This document shows, one piece after another, positions 24,337-37,156 of a DNA stretch of 64,000 nucleotides (position 1 is its first letter; each line of letters opens with the position of its first letter). Both the position numbers and the translations under genes were made by a program. Under the pieces are notes generated by a model, which saw nothing but the letters and a program-made list of their open reading frames with translations, ran no database searches and was not told the DNA's origin. The DNA comes from Aristolochia californica (lineage: Eukaryota; Streptophyta; Magnoliopsida; Piperales; Aristolochiaceae). Location of the stretch: positions 15,929,237 to 15,993,236 of the forward strand of contig JARWKL010000009.1 in assembly GCA_029961685.1 (NCBI GenBank), in the 5' to 3' direction.

Positions 24337-25011
24337 ATCATTGATCATTGTAAACTGATTTATCATGCGTAACGGGCCACATTTTTTTAAGGAATGACTT
24401 TTGGGTTGGGATTCAACACTCAGTTTAAAATTCCCTCGCCTCCCCTTTTCCCGACGGTTGCAAAACCTGATATATAAAGACTAAAACGAGTTTTAAATCC
24501 CTAAAAATTACACAAACTTTTTGGAAATATCTCTCTCCATATTTGGGCATTGTGCATTTCCATTTTAGATGTGTACATTTTTCTTAAATCAGAACTTTAG
24601 TCTTCAATTTTTCCTTCATCTCGTAGACAAAAAACAGAATAGATGACAACGAAATGAAAATTTTGGACTCTGTGTATGGAGAAAATTTAAAGCAATAACA
24701 AACGTAAGTAATGAAAATTTATTCACACACCACAAATGAAGAAAAAAGTTTCCTCATCCAAGTTGGGGAAATTCCACTAGTTCAGCAACCAAAATAGGTT
24801 GGAATTTGATAAGAAAGGGATTTTTCTACACATGCTTTAAAAAATGGATATGCATGCTCGAAACATGTTAAAGTTGCAAATGACCCATGGATCCAAACCT
24901 TTCAAAAAGAATAAAAAACTTCTCATTAAATTCTCTAGTGAACGTGCGGTGGGATATTTAACCGAGTCAAACAAGCCATTATTTTGCCATTAACGAAAAG
25001 CAAACCTAGCG
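24337..25011 (+). repeat. Monomer unit 37 (I, 675 bp)
   Basis: G type. GACGGTTG, CAGAACTTTAG, GTTGGGGAAA, ACCAAAATAGG, CTCTAGTG; private AGTCTTCAA and AGCAAACC. Confidence 0.95.
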
Positions 25012-25678
25012 ATCATTGATCATTGTAAACTGATTTATCATGCGTAACGGGCCACATTTTTTTAAGGAATGACTTTTGGGTTGGGATTCAACACTCAGTT
25101 TAAAATTCCCTCGCCTCCCCTTTTCCCGACGATTGCAACACCTGATATATAAAGACTAAAACGAGTTTTAAATCCCTAAAAATTACACAAACTTTTTGGA
25201 AATATCTCTCTCCATATTTGTGCATTGTGCATTTCCATTTTAGATGTGTACATTTTTCTTAAATCAAAACTTGAGTTTTCACTTTTTCCTTCATCTCGAA
25301 GACAAAAAACAGAATAGATGACAACGAAATGAAAATTTTAGACTCTCTGTATGGAGAAAATTTAAAGCAATAACAAACGTAAGTAATGAAATTTTATTCA
25401 CACACCACAAATGAAGAAAAAAGTTTCCTCATCCAAGTTTGGGAAATTCCACTAGTTCAGCAACCCCAATAGGTTGGAATTTGATAAGAAAGGGATTTTT
25501 CTACACATGCTTTAAAAAATGGATATGCATGCTCGAAACATGTTAAAGTTGCAAATGACCCATGGATCCAAACCTTTCAAAAAGAATAAAAAACTTCTCA
25601 TTAAATTCTCAAGTGAACGTGCGGTGGGATATTTAACCGAGTCAAACAAGCCATTATTTTGCCCAAGCTGACCTAGCG
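25012..25678 (+). repeat. Monomer unit 38 (J, 667 bp, 9-bp end deletion)
   Basis: G type. GCAACACC, ACTCTCTG; the end reads GCCCAAGCTG because TTAACGAAA is missing. Confidence 0.95.
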
Positions 25679-26354
25679 ATCATTGATCATTGTAAACTGA
25701 TTTATCATGCGTAACGGGCCACATTTTTTTAAGGAATGACTTTTGGGTTGGGATTCAACACTCAGTTTAAAATTCCCTCGCCTCCCCTTTTCCCGACGAT
25801 TGCAAAACCTGATATATAAAGACTAAAACGAGTTTTAAATCCCTAAAAATTACACAAACTTTTTGGAAATATCTCTCTCCATATTTGTGCATTGTGCATT
25901 TCCATTTTAGATGTGTACATTTTTCTAAAATCAAAACTTTAGTTTTCACTTTTTCCTTCATCTCATTGACAAAAAACAGAATAGATGACAACGAAATGAA
26001 AATTTTAGACTCTGTGTATGGAGAAAATTTAAAGCAATAACAAACGTAAGTAATGAAAATTTATTCACACACCACAAATGAAGAAAAAAGTTTCCTCATC
26101 CAAGTTTGGGAAATTCCACTAGTTCAGCAACCCCAATAGGTTGGAATTTGATAAGAAAGGGATTTTTCTACACATGCTTTAAAAAATGGATATGCATGCT
26201 CGAAACATGTTAAAGTTGCAAATGACCCATGGATCCAAACCTTTCAAAAAGAATAAAAAACTTCTCATTAAATTCTCAAGTGAACGTGTGGTGGGATATT
26301 TAACCGAGTCAAACAAGCCATTATTTTGCCCATTAACGAAAAGCTGACCTAGCG
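25679..26354 (+). repeat. Monomer unit 39 (K, 676 bp)
   Basis: G type. TTCTAAAATC, CTCATTGAC, GTGTGGTGGG. A 74-codon minus-strand frame (25767-25991) is judged incidental. Confidence 0.95.
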
Positions 26355-27030
26355 ATCATTGATCATTGTAAACTGATTTATCATGCGTGACGGGCCACAT
26401 TTTTTTAAGGAATGACTTTTGGGTTGGGATTCAACACTCAGTTTAAAATTCCCTGGCCTCCCCTTTTCCCGACGATTGCAAAACCTTATATATAAAGACT
26501 AAAACGAGTTTTAAATCCCTAAAAATTACACAAACTTTTTGGAAATATCTCTCTCCATATTTGTGCATTGTGCATTTCCATTTTAGATGTGTACATTTTT
26601 CTTAAATCAGAACTTTAGTTTTCAATTTTTCCTTCATCTCGTGGACAAAAAACAGAATAGATGACAACGAAATGAAAATTTTGGACTCTGTGTATGGAGA
26701 AAATTTAAAGCAATAACAAACGTAAGTAATGAAAATTTATTCACACACCACAAATGAAGAAAAAAGTTTCCTCATCCAAGTTTGGGAAATTCCACTAGTT
26801 CAGCAACCCCAATAGGTTGGAATTTGATAAGAAAGGGATTTTTCTACACATGCTTTAAAAAATGGATATACATGCTCGAAACATGTTAAAGTTGCAAATG
26901 ACCCATGGATCCAAACCTTTCAAAAAGAATAAAAAACTTCTCATTAAATTCTCAAGTGAACGTGCGGTGGGATATTTAACCGAGTCAAACAAGCCATTAT
27001 TTTGCCCATTAACGAAAAGCTGACCTAGCG
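26355..27030 (+). repeat. Monomer unit 40 (L, 676 bp)
   Basis: G type. GCGTGACGGG, CCCTGGCC, CCTTATATATAAAG, CTCGTGG, TTTTGGACTC; private ATATACATGC. Confidence 0.95.
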
Positions 27031-27706
27031 GTCATTGATCATTGTAAACTGATTTATCATGCGTAACGGGCCACATTTTTTTAAGGAATAACTTTTGGGT
27101 TGGGATTCAACACTCAGTTTAAAATTCCCTCGCCTCCCCTTTTCCCGACGATTGCAAAACCTGATATATAAAGACTAAAACGAGTTTTAAATCCCTAAAA
27201 ATTACACAAACTTTTTGGAAATATCTCTCTCCATATTTGTGCATTGTGCATTTCCATTTTAGATGTGTACATTTTTCTAAAATCAAAACTTTAGTTTTCA
27301 CTTTTTCCTTCATCTCGTTGACAAAAAACAGAATAGATGACAACGAAATGAAAATTTTAGACTCTGTGTGTGGAGAAAATTTAAAGCAATAACAAACGTA
27401 AGTAATGAAAATTTATTCACACACCACAAATGAAGAAAAAAGTTTCCTCATCCAAGTTTGGGAAATTCCACTAGTTCAGCAACCCCAATAGGTTGGAATT
27501 TGATAAGAAAGGGATTTTTCTACACATGCTTTAAAAAATGGATATGCATGCTCGAAACATGTTAAAGTTGCAAATGACCCATGGATCCAAACCTTTCAAA
27601 AAGAATAAAAATCTTCTCATTAAATTCTCAAGTGAACGTGTGGTGGGATATTTAACCGAGTCAAACAAGCCATTATTTTGCCCATTAACGAAAAGCTGAC
27701 CTAGCG
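27031..27706 (+). repeat. Monomer unit 41 (K', 676 bp)
   Basis: G type. TTCTAAAATC, CTCGTTGAC, AAATCTTCTC, GTGTGGTGGG; starts GTCATTG; GAATAACTTT and GTGTGTGG private. Confidence 0.95.
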
Positions 27707-28383
27707 ATCATTGATCATTGTAAACTGATTTATCATGCGTGACGGGCCACATTTTTTTAAGGAATGACTTTTGGGTTGGGATTCAACACTCAGTTTAAAA
27801 TTCCCTCGCCTCCCCTTTTCCCGACGATTGCAAAACCTTATATATAAAGACTAAAACGAGTTTTAAATCCCTATAAAATTACACAAACTTTTTGGAAATA
27901 TCTCTCTCCATATTTGTGCATTGTGCATTTCCATTTTAGATGTGTACATTTTTCTTAAATCAAAACTTGAGTTTTCACTTTTTCCCTCATCTCGTAGACC
28001 AAAAACAGAATAGATGACAACGAAATGAAAATTTTGGACTCTGTGTATGGAGAAAATTTAAAGCAATAACAAACGTAAGTAATGAAAATTTATTCACACA
28101 CCACAAATGAAGAAAAAAGTTTCCTCATCCAAGTTTGGGAAATTCCACTAGTTCAGCAACCAAAATAGGTTGGAATTTGATAAGAAAGGGATTTTTCTAC
28201 ACATGCTTTAAAAAATGGATATGCATGCTCGAAACATGTTCAAGTTGCAAATGACCCATGGATCCAAACCTTTCAAAAAGAATAAAAAACTTCTCATTAA
28301 ATTCTCAAGTGAACGTGCGGTGGGATATTTAACCGAGTCAAACAAGCCATTATTTTGCCCATTAACAAAAAGCTGACCTAGCG
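27707..28383 (+). repeat. Monomer unit 42 (M, 677 bp)
   Basis: G type. GCGTGACGGG, CCTTATAT, CCCTATAAAAT, CCCTCATCTCG, ACCAAAAT, GTTCAAG; private TAGACCAAAA. Confidence 0.95.
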
Positions 28384-29050
28384 ATCATTGATCATTGTAA
28401 ACTGATTTATCATGCGTAACGGGCCACATTTTTTTAAGGAATGACTTTTGGGTTGGGATTCAACACTCAGTTTAAAATTCCCTCGCCTCCCCTTTTCCCG
28501 ACGATTGCAAAACCTGATATATAAAGACTAAAACAAGTTTTAAATCCCTAAAAATTACACAAACTTTTTGGAAATATCTCTCTCCATATTTGTGCATTGT
28601 GCATTTCCATTTTAGATGTGTACATTTTTCTTAAATCAGAACTTTAGTTTTCAATTTTTCCTTCATCTCGTAGACAAAAAACAGAATAGATGACAACGAA
28701 ATGAAAATTTTGGACTCTGTGTATGGAGAAAATTTAAAGCAATAACAAACGTAAGTAATGAAAATTTATTCACACACCACAAATGAAGAAAAAAGTTTCC
28801 TCATCCAAGTTTGGAAAATTCCACTAGTTCAGCAACCCCAATAGGTTGGAATTTGATAAGAAAGGGATTTTTCTACACATGCATTAAAAAATGGATATGC
28901 ATGCTCGAAACATGTTCAAGTTGCAAATGACCCATGGATCCAAACCTTTCAAAAAGAATAAAAAACTTCTCATTAAATTCTCAAGTGAACGTGCGGTGGG
29001 ATATTTAACCGAGTCAAACAAGCCATTATTTTGCCCAAGCTGACCTAGCG
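28384..29050 (+). repeat. Monomer unit 43 (N, 667 bp, 9-bp end deletion)
   Basis: G type. CAGAACTTTAG, GTTTGGAAAATTCC, ATGCATTAAAA, GTTCAAG, GCCCAAGCTG end; private AAAACAAG. Confidence 0.95.
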
Positions 29051-29727
29051 ATCATTGATCATTGTAAACTGATTTATCATGCGTAACGGGCCACATTTTT
29101 TTAGGGAATGACTTTTGGGTTGGGTTTCAACACTCAGTTTAAAATTCCCTCGCCTCCCCTTTTCCCGACGATTGCAAAACCTGATATATAAAGACTAAAA
29201 CGAGTTTTAAATCCCTAAAAATTACACAAACTTTTTGGAAATATCTCTCTCCATATTTGTGCATTGTGCATTTCCATTTTAGATGTGTACATTTTTCTTA
29301 AATCAGAACTTTAGTTTTCAATTTTTCCTTCATCTCGTGGACAAAAAACAGAATAGATGACAACGAAATGAAAATTTTGGACTCTGTGTATGGAGAAAAT
29401 TTAAAGCAATAACAAACGTAAGTAATGAAAATTTATTCACACACCACAAATGAAGAAAAAAGTTTCCTCATCCAAGTTTGGGAAATTCCACTAGTTCAGC
29501 AACCAAAATAGGCTGGAATTTGATAAGAAAGGGATTTTTCTACACATGCTTTAAAAAATGGATATGCATGGCTCGAAACATGTTCAAGTTGCAAATGACC
29601 CATGGATCCAAACCTTTCAAAAAGAATAAAAATCTTCTCATTAAATTCTCAAGTGAACGTGTGGTGGGATATTTAACCGAGTCAAACAAGCCATTATTTT
29701 GCCCATTAACGAAAAGCTGACCTAGCG
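29051..29727 (+). repeat. Monomer unit 44 (O, 677 bp)
   Basis: GG type, 80-codon frame. TTTAGGGAATG, CTCGTGG, ACCAAAATAGG, GTTCAAG, AAATCTTCTC, GTGTGGTGGG. Confidence 0.95.
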
Positions 29728-30404
29728 ATCATTGATCATTGTAAACTGATTTATCATGCGTGACGGGCCACATTTTTTTAAGGAATGACTTTTGGGTTGG
29801 GATTCAACACTCAGTTTAAAATTCCCTCGCCTCCCCTTTTCCCGACGATTGCAAAACCTGATATATAAAGACTAAAACGAGTTTTAAATCCCTAAAAATT
29901 ACACAAACTTTTTGGAAATATCTCTCTCCATATTTGTGCATTGTGCATTTCCATTTTAGATGTGTACATTTTTCTTAAATCAGAACTTTAGTTTTCAATT
30001 TTTCCTTCATCTCGTGGACAAAAAACAGAATAGATGACAACGAAATGAAAATTTTGGACTCTGTGTATGGAGAAAATTTAAAGCAATAACAAACGTAAGT
30101 AATGAAAATTTATTCACACACCACAAATGAAGAAAAAAGTTTCCTCATCCAAGTTTGGGAAATTCCACTAGTTCAGCAACCAAAATAGGTTGGAATTTGA
30201 TAAGAAAGGGATTTTTCTACACATGCTTTAAAAAATGGATATGCATGGCTCGAAACATGTTCAAGTTGCAAATGACCCATGGATCCAAACCTTTCAAAAA
30301 TAATAAAAAACTTCTCATTAAATTCTCAAGTGAACGTGCAGTGGGATATTTAACCGAGTCAAACAAGCCATTATTTTGCCCATTAACAAAAAGCTGACCT
30401 AGCG
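29728..30404 (+). repeat. Monomer unit 45 (O2, 677 bp)
   Basis: GG type, 80-codon frame. GCGTGACGGG, CTCGTGG, ACCAAAAT, GTTCAAG, AAAATAATAA in the open phase, GTGCAGTGGG. Confidence 0.95.
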
Positions 30405-31081
30405 ATCATTGATCATTGTAAACTGATTTATCATGCGTAACGGGCCACATTTTTTTAAGGAATGACTTTTGGGTTGGGATTCAACACTCAGTTTAAAATT
30501 CCCTCGCCTCCCTTTTTCCCGACGGTTGCAAAACCTGATATATAAAGACTAAAACGAGTTTTAAATCCCTAAAAATTACACAAACTTTTTGGAAATATCT
30601 CTCTCCATATTTGGGCATTGTGCATTTCCATTTTAGATGTGTACATTTTTCTTAAATCAGAACTTTAGTTTTCAATTTTTCCTTCATCTCGTAGACAAAA
30701 AACAGAATAGATGACAACGAAATGAAAATTTTGGACTCTGTGTGTGGAGAAAATTTAAAGCAATAACAAACGTAAGTAATGAAAATTTATTCACACACCA
30801 CAAATGAAGAAAAAAGTTTCCTCATCCAAGTTGGGGAAATTCCACTAGTTCTGCAACCAAAATAGGTTGGAATTTGATAAGAAAGGGATTTTTCTACACA
30901 TGCTTTAAAAAATGGATATGCATGGCTCGAAACATGTTCAAGTTGCAAATGACCCATGGATCCAAACCTTTCAAAAATAATAAAAAACTTCTCATTAAAT
31001 TCTCAAGTGAACGTGCAGTGGGATATTTAACCGAGTCAAACAAGCCATTATTTTGCCCATTAACAAAAAGCTGACCTAGCG
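30405..31081 (+). repeat. Monomer unit 46 (P, 677 bp)
   Basis: GG type. CTCCCTTTTTCCC, GACGGTTG, GTTGGGGAAA, TTCTGCAACC, GTTCAAG, GTGCAGTGGG; GTGTGTGG. Related to I at its 5' end. Confidence 0.95.
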
Positions 31082-31756
31082 ATCATTGATCATTGTAAAC
31101 TGATTTATCATGCGTAACGGGCCACATTTTTTTAAGGAATGACTTTTGGGTTGGGATTCAACACTCAGTTTAAAATTCCCTCGCCTCCCCTTTTCGCGAC
31201 GATCGCAAAACCTGATATATAAAGACTAAAACGAGTGTAAATCGCTAAAAATTACACAAACTTTTTGGAAATATCTCTCTCCATATTTGTGCATTGTGCA
31301 TTTCCATTTTAGATGTGTACATTTTTCTTAAATCAGAACTTTAGTTTTCAATTTTTCCTTCATCTCGTAGACAAAAAACAGAATAGATGACAACGAAATG
31401 AAAATTTTGGACTCTGTGTATGGAGAAAATTTAAAGCAATAACAAACGTAAGTAATGAAAATTTATTCACTCACCACAAATGAAGAAAAAAGTTTCCTCA
31501 TCCAAGTTTGGGAAATTCCACTAGTTCAGCAACCAAAATAGGTTGGAATTTGATAAGAAAGGGATTTTTCTACACATGCTTTAAAAAATGGATATGCATG
31601 CTCGAAACATGTTAAAGTTGCAAATGACCCATGGATCCAAACCTTTCAAAAAGAATAAAAAACTTCTCATTAAATTCTCAAGTGAACGTGCGGTGGGATA
31701 TTTAACCGAGTCAAACAAGCCATTATTTTGCCCATTAACGAAAAGCTGACCTAGCG
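31082..31756 (+). repeat. Monomer unit 47 (Q, 675 bp)
   Basis: G type. GACGATCGC, GAGTGTAAATCGC, CACTCACC, ACCAAAAT; TTTTCGCGACG is private. Confidence 0.95.
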
Positions 31757-32432
31757 ATCATTGATCATTGTAAACTGATTTATCATGCGTAACGGGCCAC
31801 ATTTTTTTAAGGAATGACTTTTGGGTTGGGATTCAACACTCAGTTTAAAATTCCCTCGCCTCCCCTTTTCCCGACGATTGCAAAACCTGATATATAAAGA
31901 CTAAAACGAGTTTTAAATCCCTAAAAATTACACAAACTTTTTGGAAATATCTCTCTCCATATTTGTGCATTGTGCATTTCCATTTTAGATGTGTACATTT
32001 TTCTTAAATCAGAACTTTAGTTTTCAATTTTTCCTTCATCTCGTGGACAAAAAACAGAATAGATGACAACGAAATGAAAATTTTGGACTCTGTGTATGGA
32101 GAAAATTTAAAGCAATAACAAACGTAAGTAATGAAAATTTATTCACACACCACAAATGAAGAAAAAAGTTTCCTCATCCAAGTTTGGGAAATTCCACTAG
32201 TTCAGCAACCCCAATAGGTTGGAATTTGATAAGAAAGGGATTTTTCTACACATGCTTTAAAAAATGGATATGCATGCTCGAAACATGTTAAAGTTGCAAA
32301 TGACCCATGGATCCAAACCTTTCAAAAAGAATAAAAAACTTCTCATTAAATTCTCAAGTGAACGTGCGGTGGGATATTTAACCGAGTCAAACAAGCCATT
32401 ATTTTGCCCATTAACGAAAAGCTGACCTAGCG
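31757..32432 (+). repeat. Monomer unit 48 (R, 676 bp)
   Basis: G type. CAGAACTTTAG, CTCGTGG, TTTTGGACTC, ACGAAAAGC end; resembles L but with GCGTAACGGG. Confidence 0.95.
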
Positions 32433-33108
32433 ATCATTGATCATTGTAAACTGATTTATCATGCGTAACGGGCCACATTTTTTTAAGGAATGACTTTTGG
32501 GTTGGGATTCAACACTCAGTTTAAAATTCCCTCGCCTCCCCTTTTCCCGACGATTGCGAAACCTGATATATAAAGACTAAAACGAGTTTTAAATCCCTAA
32601 AAATTACACAAACTTTTTGGAAATATCTCTCTCCATATTTGTGCATTGTGCATTTCCATTTTAGATGTGTACATTTTTCTTAAATCAAAACTTTAGTTTT
32701 CACTTTTTCCTTCATCTCGTTGACAAAAAACAGAATAGATGACAACGAAATGAAAATTTTAGACTCTGTGTATGGAGAAAATTTAAAGCAATAACAAACG
32801 TAAGTAATGAAAATTTATTCACACACCACAAATGAAGAAAAAAGTTTCCTCATCCAAGTTTGGGAAATTCCACTAGTTCAGCAACCCCAATAGGTTGGAA
32901 TTTGATAAGAAAGGGATTTTTCTACACATGCTTTAAAAAATGGATATGCATGCTCGAAACATGTTAAAGTTGCAAATGACCCATGGATCCAAACCTTTCA
33001 AAAAGAATAAAAAACTTCTCATTAAATTCTCAAGTGAACGTGTGGTGGGATATTTAACCGAGTCAAACAAGCCATTATTTTGCCCATTAACGAAAAGCTG
33101 ACCTAGCG
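32433..33108 (+). repeat. Monomer unit 49 (K-like, 676 bp)
   Basis: G type. CTCGTTGAC and GTGTGGTGGG as in K, but TTCTTAAATC; private GCGAAACC. Confidence 0.95.
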
Positions 33109-33785
33109 ATCATTGATCATTGTAAACTGATTTATCATGCGTGACGGGCCACATTTTTTTAAGGAATGACTTTTGGGTTGGGATTCAACACTCAGTTTAA
33201 AATTCCCTCGCCTCCCCTTTTCCCGACGATTGCAAAACCTTATATATAAAGACTAAAACGAGTTTTAAATCCCTATAAAATTACACAAACTTTTTGGAAA
33301 TATCTCTCTCCATATTTGTGCATTGTGCATTTCCATTTTAGATGTGTACATTTTTCTTAAATCAAAACTTGAGTTTTCACTTTTTCCCTCATCTCGTAGA
33401 CAAAAAACAGAATAGATGACAACGAAATGAAAATTTTGGACTCTGTGTATGGAGAAAATTTAAAGCAATAACAAACGTAAGTAATGAAAATTTATTCACA
33501 CACCACAAATGAAGAAAAAAGTTTCCTCATCCAAGTTTGGGAAATTCCACTAGTTCAGCAACCAAAATAGGTTGGAATTTGATAAGAAAGGGATTTTTCT
33601 ACACATGCTTTAAAAAATGGATATGCATGCTCGAAACATGTTCAAGTTGCAAATGACCCATGGATCCAAACCTTTCAAAAAGAATAAAAAACTTCTCATT
33701 AAATTCTCAAGTGAACGTGCGGTGGGATATTTAACCGAGTCAAACAAGCCATTATTTTGCCCATTAACAAAAAGCTGACCTAGCG
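33109..33785 (+). repeat. Monomer unit 50 (M, 677 bp)
   Basis: G type. GCGTGACGGG, CCTTATAT, CCCTATAAAAT, CCCTCATCTCG, ACCAAAAT, GTTCAAG. Confidence 0.95.
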
Positions 33786-34452
33786 ATCATTGATCATTGT
33801 AAACTGATTTATCATGCGTAACGGGCCACATTTTTTTAAGGAATGACTTTTGGGTTGGGATTCAACACTCAGTTTAAAATTCCCTCGCCTCCCCTTTTCC
33901 CGACGATTGCAAAACCTGATATATAAAGACTAAAACGAGTTTTAAATCCCTAAAAATTACACAAACTTTTTGGAAATATCTCTCTCCATATTTGTGCATT
34001 GTGCATTTCCATTTTAGATGTGTACATTTTTCTTAAATCAGAACTTTAGTTTTCAATTTTTCCTTCATCTCGTAGACAAAAAACAGAATAGATGACAACG
34101 AAATGAAAATTTTGGACTCTGTGTATGGAGAAAATTTAAAGCAATAACAAACGTAAGTAATGAAAATTTATTCACACACCACAAATGAAGAAAAAAGTTT
34201 CCTCATCCAAGTTTGGAAAATTCCACTAGTTCAGCAACCCCAATAGGTTGGAATTTGATAAGAAAGGGATTTTTCTACACATGCATTAAAAAATGGATAT
34301 GCATGCTCGAAACATGTTCAAGTTGCAAATGACCCATGGATCCAAACCTTTCAAAAAGAATAAAAAACTTCTCATTAAATTCTCAAGTGAATGTGCGGTG
34401 GGATATTTAACCGAGTCAAACAAGCCATTATTTTGCCCAAGCTGACCTAGCG
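33786..34452 (+). repeat. Monomer unit 51 (N, 667 bp, 9-bp end deletion)
   Basis: G type. GTTTGGAAAATTCC, ATGCATTAAAA, GTTCAAG, GCCCAAGCTG; private GTGAATGTGC, a CpG loss. Confidence 0.95.
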
Positions 34453-35128
34453 ATCATTGATCATTGTAAACTGATTTATCATGCGTAACGGGCCACATTT
34501 TTTTAGGGAATGACTTTTGGGTTGGGATTCAACACTCAGTTTAAAATTCCCTCGCCTCCCCTTTTCCCGACGATTGCAAAACCTGATATATAAAGACTAA
34601 AACGAGTTTTAAATCCCTAAAAATTACACAAACTTTTTGGAAATATCTCTCTCCATATTTTTGCATTGTGCATTTCCATTTTAGATGTGTACATTTTTCT
34701 TAAATCAAAACTTTAGTTTTCACTTTTTCCTACATCTCGAAGACAAAAAACAGAATAGATGACAACGAAATGAAAATTTTAGACTCTGTGTATGGAGAAA
34801 ATTTAAAGCAATAACAAACGTAAGTAAAGAAAATTTATTCACACACCACAAATGAAGAAAAAAGTTTCCTCATCCAAGTTTGGGAAATTCCACTAGTTCA
34901 GCAACCCCAATAGGTTGGAATTTGATAAGAAAGGGATTTTTCTACACATGCTTTAAAAAATGGATATGCATGCTCGAAACATGTTAAAGTTGCAAATGAC
35001 CCATGGATCCAAACCTTTCAAAAAGAATAAAAAACTTCTCATTAAATTCTCAAGTGAACGTGCGGTGGGATATTTAACCGAGTCAAACAAGCCATTATTT
35101 TGCCCATTAACAAAAAGCTGACCTAGCG
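34453..35128 (+). repeat. Monomer unit 52 (hybrid O/C, 676 bp)
   Basis: G type. 5' marker TTTAGGGAATG is O-type; CCTACATCTCGAAG and GTAAAGAAA downstream are C-type. Joins N to D at a higher-order boundary; private ATATTTTTGC. Confidence 0.95.
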
Positions 35129-35804
35129 ATCATTGATCATTGTAAACTGATTTATCATGCGTAACGGGCCACATTTTTTTAAGGAATGACTTTTGGGTTG
35201 GGATTCAACACTCAGTTTAAAATTCCCTCGCCTCCCCTTTTCCCGACGATTGCAAGACCTCATATATAAAGACTAAAACGAATTTTAAATCCCTAAAAAT
35301 TACACAAACTTTTTGGAAATATCTCTCTCCATATTTGGGCATTGTGCATTTCCATTTTAGATGTGTACATTTTTCTTAAATCAAAACTTTAGTTTTCACT
35401 TTTTCCTTCATCTCGTAGACAAAAAACAGAATAGATGACAACGAAATGAAAATTTTAGACTCTGTGTATGGAGAAAATTTAAAGCAATAACAAACGTAAG
35501 TAAAGAAAATTTATTCACACACCACAAATGAAGAAAACAGTTTTCTCATCCAAGTTTGGGAAATTCCACTAGTTCAGCTACCCCAATAGGTTGGAATTTG
35601 ATAAGAAAGAGATTTTTCTATACATGCTTTAAAATATGGATATGCATGGCTCGAAACATGTTAAAGTTGCAAATGACCCATGGATCCAAACCTTTCAAAA
35701 AGAATAAAAAACTTCTCATTAAATTCTCAAGTGAACGTGCGGTGGGATATTTAACCGAGTCAAACAAGCCATTATTTTGCCATTAACGAAAAGCTGACCT
35801 AGCG
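35129..35804 (+). repeat. Monomer unit 53 (D, 676 bp)
   Basis: GG type, 76-codon frame. GCAAGACCTC, CGAATTTTAA, ACAGTTTTC, CAGCTACCCC. Counterpart of unit 30. Confidence 0.95.
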
Positions 35805-36480
35805 ATCATTGATCATTGTAAAATGATTTATCATGCGTAACGGGCCACATTTTTTTAAGGAATGCCTTTTGGGTTGGGATTCAACACTCAGTTTAAAATT
35901 CCCTCGCCTCCCCTTTTCCCGACTATTGCAAAACCTGATATATAAAGACTAAAACGAGTTTTAAATCCCTAAAAATTACACAAACTTTTTTGAAATATCT
36001 CTCTCCATATTTGGGCATTGTGCATTTCCATTTTAGATGTGTACATTTTTCTTAAATCAAAACTTGAGTTTTCACTTTTTCCTTCATCTCGAAGACAAAA
36101 AACAGAATAGATGACAACGAAATGAAAATTTTAGACTCTGTGTATGGAGAATATTTAAAGCAATAACAAACGTAAGTAATAAAAATTTATTCACACACCA
36201 CAAATGAAGAAAAAAGTTTCCTCATCCAAGTTTGGGAAATTCCACTAGTTCAGCAACCCCAATAGGTTGGAATTTCATAAGAAAGGGATTTTTCTACACA
36301 TGCTTTAAAAAATGGATATGCATGCTCGAAACATGTTAAAGTTGCAAATGACCCATGGATCCAAAACTTTCAAAAAGAATAAAAAACTTCTCATTAAATT
36401 CTCAAGTGAACGTGCGGTGGGATATTTAACCGAGTCAAAAAAGCCATTATTTTGCCCATTAACGAAAAGCTGACCTAGCG
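35805..36480 (+). repeat. Monomer unit 54 (E, 676 bp)
   Basis: G type. AATGCCTTTT, GAGAATATTT, GTAATAAAAA, AATTTCATAAG, TCAAAAAAGCC; private TTTTTTGAAAT. Confidence 0.95.
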
Positions 36481-37156
36481 ATCATTGATCATTGTAAAAT
36501 GATTTATCATGCGTAACGGGCCACATTTTTTTAAGGAATGACTTTTGGGTTGGGATTCAACTCTCAGTTTAAAATTCCCTCGCCTCCCCTTTTCCCGACG
36601 ATTGCAAAACCTGAAATATAAAGACTAAAACGAGTTTTAAATCCCTAAAAATTACACAAACTTTTTGGAAATATCTCTCTCCATATTTGGGCATTGTGCA
36701 TTTCCATTTTAGATGTGTACATTTTTCTTAAATCAAAACTTGAGTTTTCACTTTTTCCTTCATCTCGTAGACAAAAAACAGAATAGATGACAACGAAATG
36801 AAAATTTTAGACTCTGTGTATGGAGAAAATTTAAAGCAATAACAAACGTAAGTAAAGAAAATTTATTCACACACCACAAATGAAGAAAAAAGTTTTCTCA
36901 TCCAAGTTTGGGAAATTCCACTAGTTCAGCAACCCCAATAGGTTGGAATTTGATAAGAAAGGGATTTTTCTACACATGCTTTAAAAAATGGATATGCATG
37001 GCTCGAAACATGTTAAAGTTGCAAATGACCCATGGATCCAAACCTTTCAAAAAGAATAAAAAACTTCTCATTAAATTCTCAAGTGAACGTGCGGTGGGAT
37101 ATTTAACCGAGTCAAACAAGCCATTATTTTGCCATTAACGAAAAGCTGACCTAGCG
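36481..37156 (+). repeat. Monomer unit 55 (F, 676 bp)
   Basis: GG type, 76-codon frame. CAACTCTCAG; CCTGAAATATAAAG alters the TATA string, shared only with unit 68. Confidence 0.95.

Larger units (their letters stand above)
20957..29050 (+). repeat. 12-unit block duplicated at 46619-54711 (offset 25,662 bp)
   Basis: Units 32-43 (F B C G H I J K L K' M N) recur in order as units 70-81 with every start displaced by 25,662 bp. Shared rare markers include ACTCTCTG plus the 9-bp terminal deletion in J (38, 76), CCCTGGCC in L (40, 78) and CCCTCATCTCG in M (42, 80). Both copies also have private changes, so this is not a perfect copy. Confidence 0.85.
18929..34452 (+). repeat. Long higher-order repeat, first pass (units 29-51, 15,524 bp)
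   Basis: Family order C D E F B C G H I J K L K' M N O O P Q R K M N. The next pass begins at unit 52 with the same series: units 53-56 match units 30-33 at a constant offset of 15,524 bp. K-L-K'-M-N (39-43) is partly repeated as R-K-M-N (48-51) at an offset of 5,402 bp. Confidence 0.8.

Noticed and set aside
25767..25991. Minus-strand 74-codon frame in K-type units (also 27119-27343, 51429-51653, 52781-53005)
   Set aside because: Present in only four of 95 copies, starts at TTG, and depends on point changes (TTCTAAAATC, CATTG/GTTG) specific to the K family; no recognisable domain.
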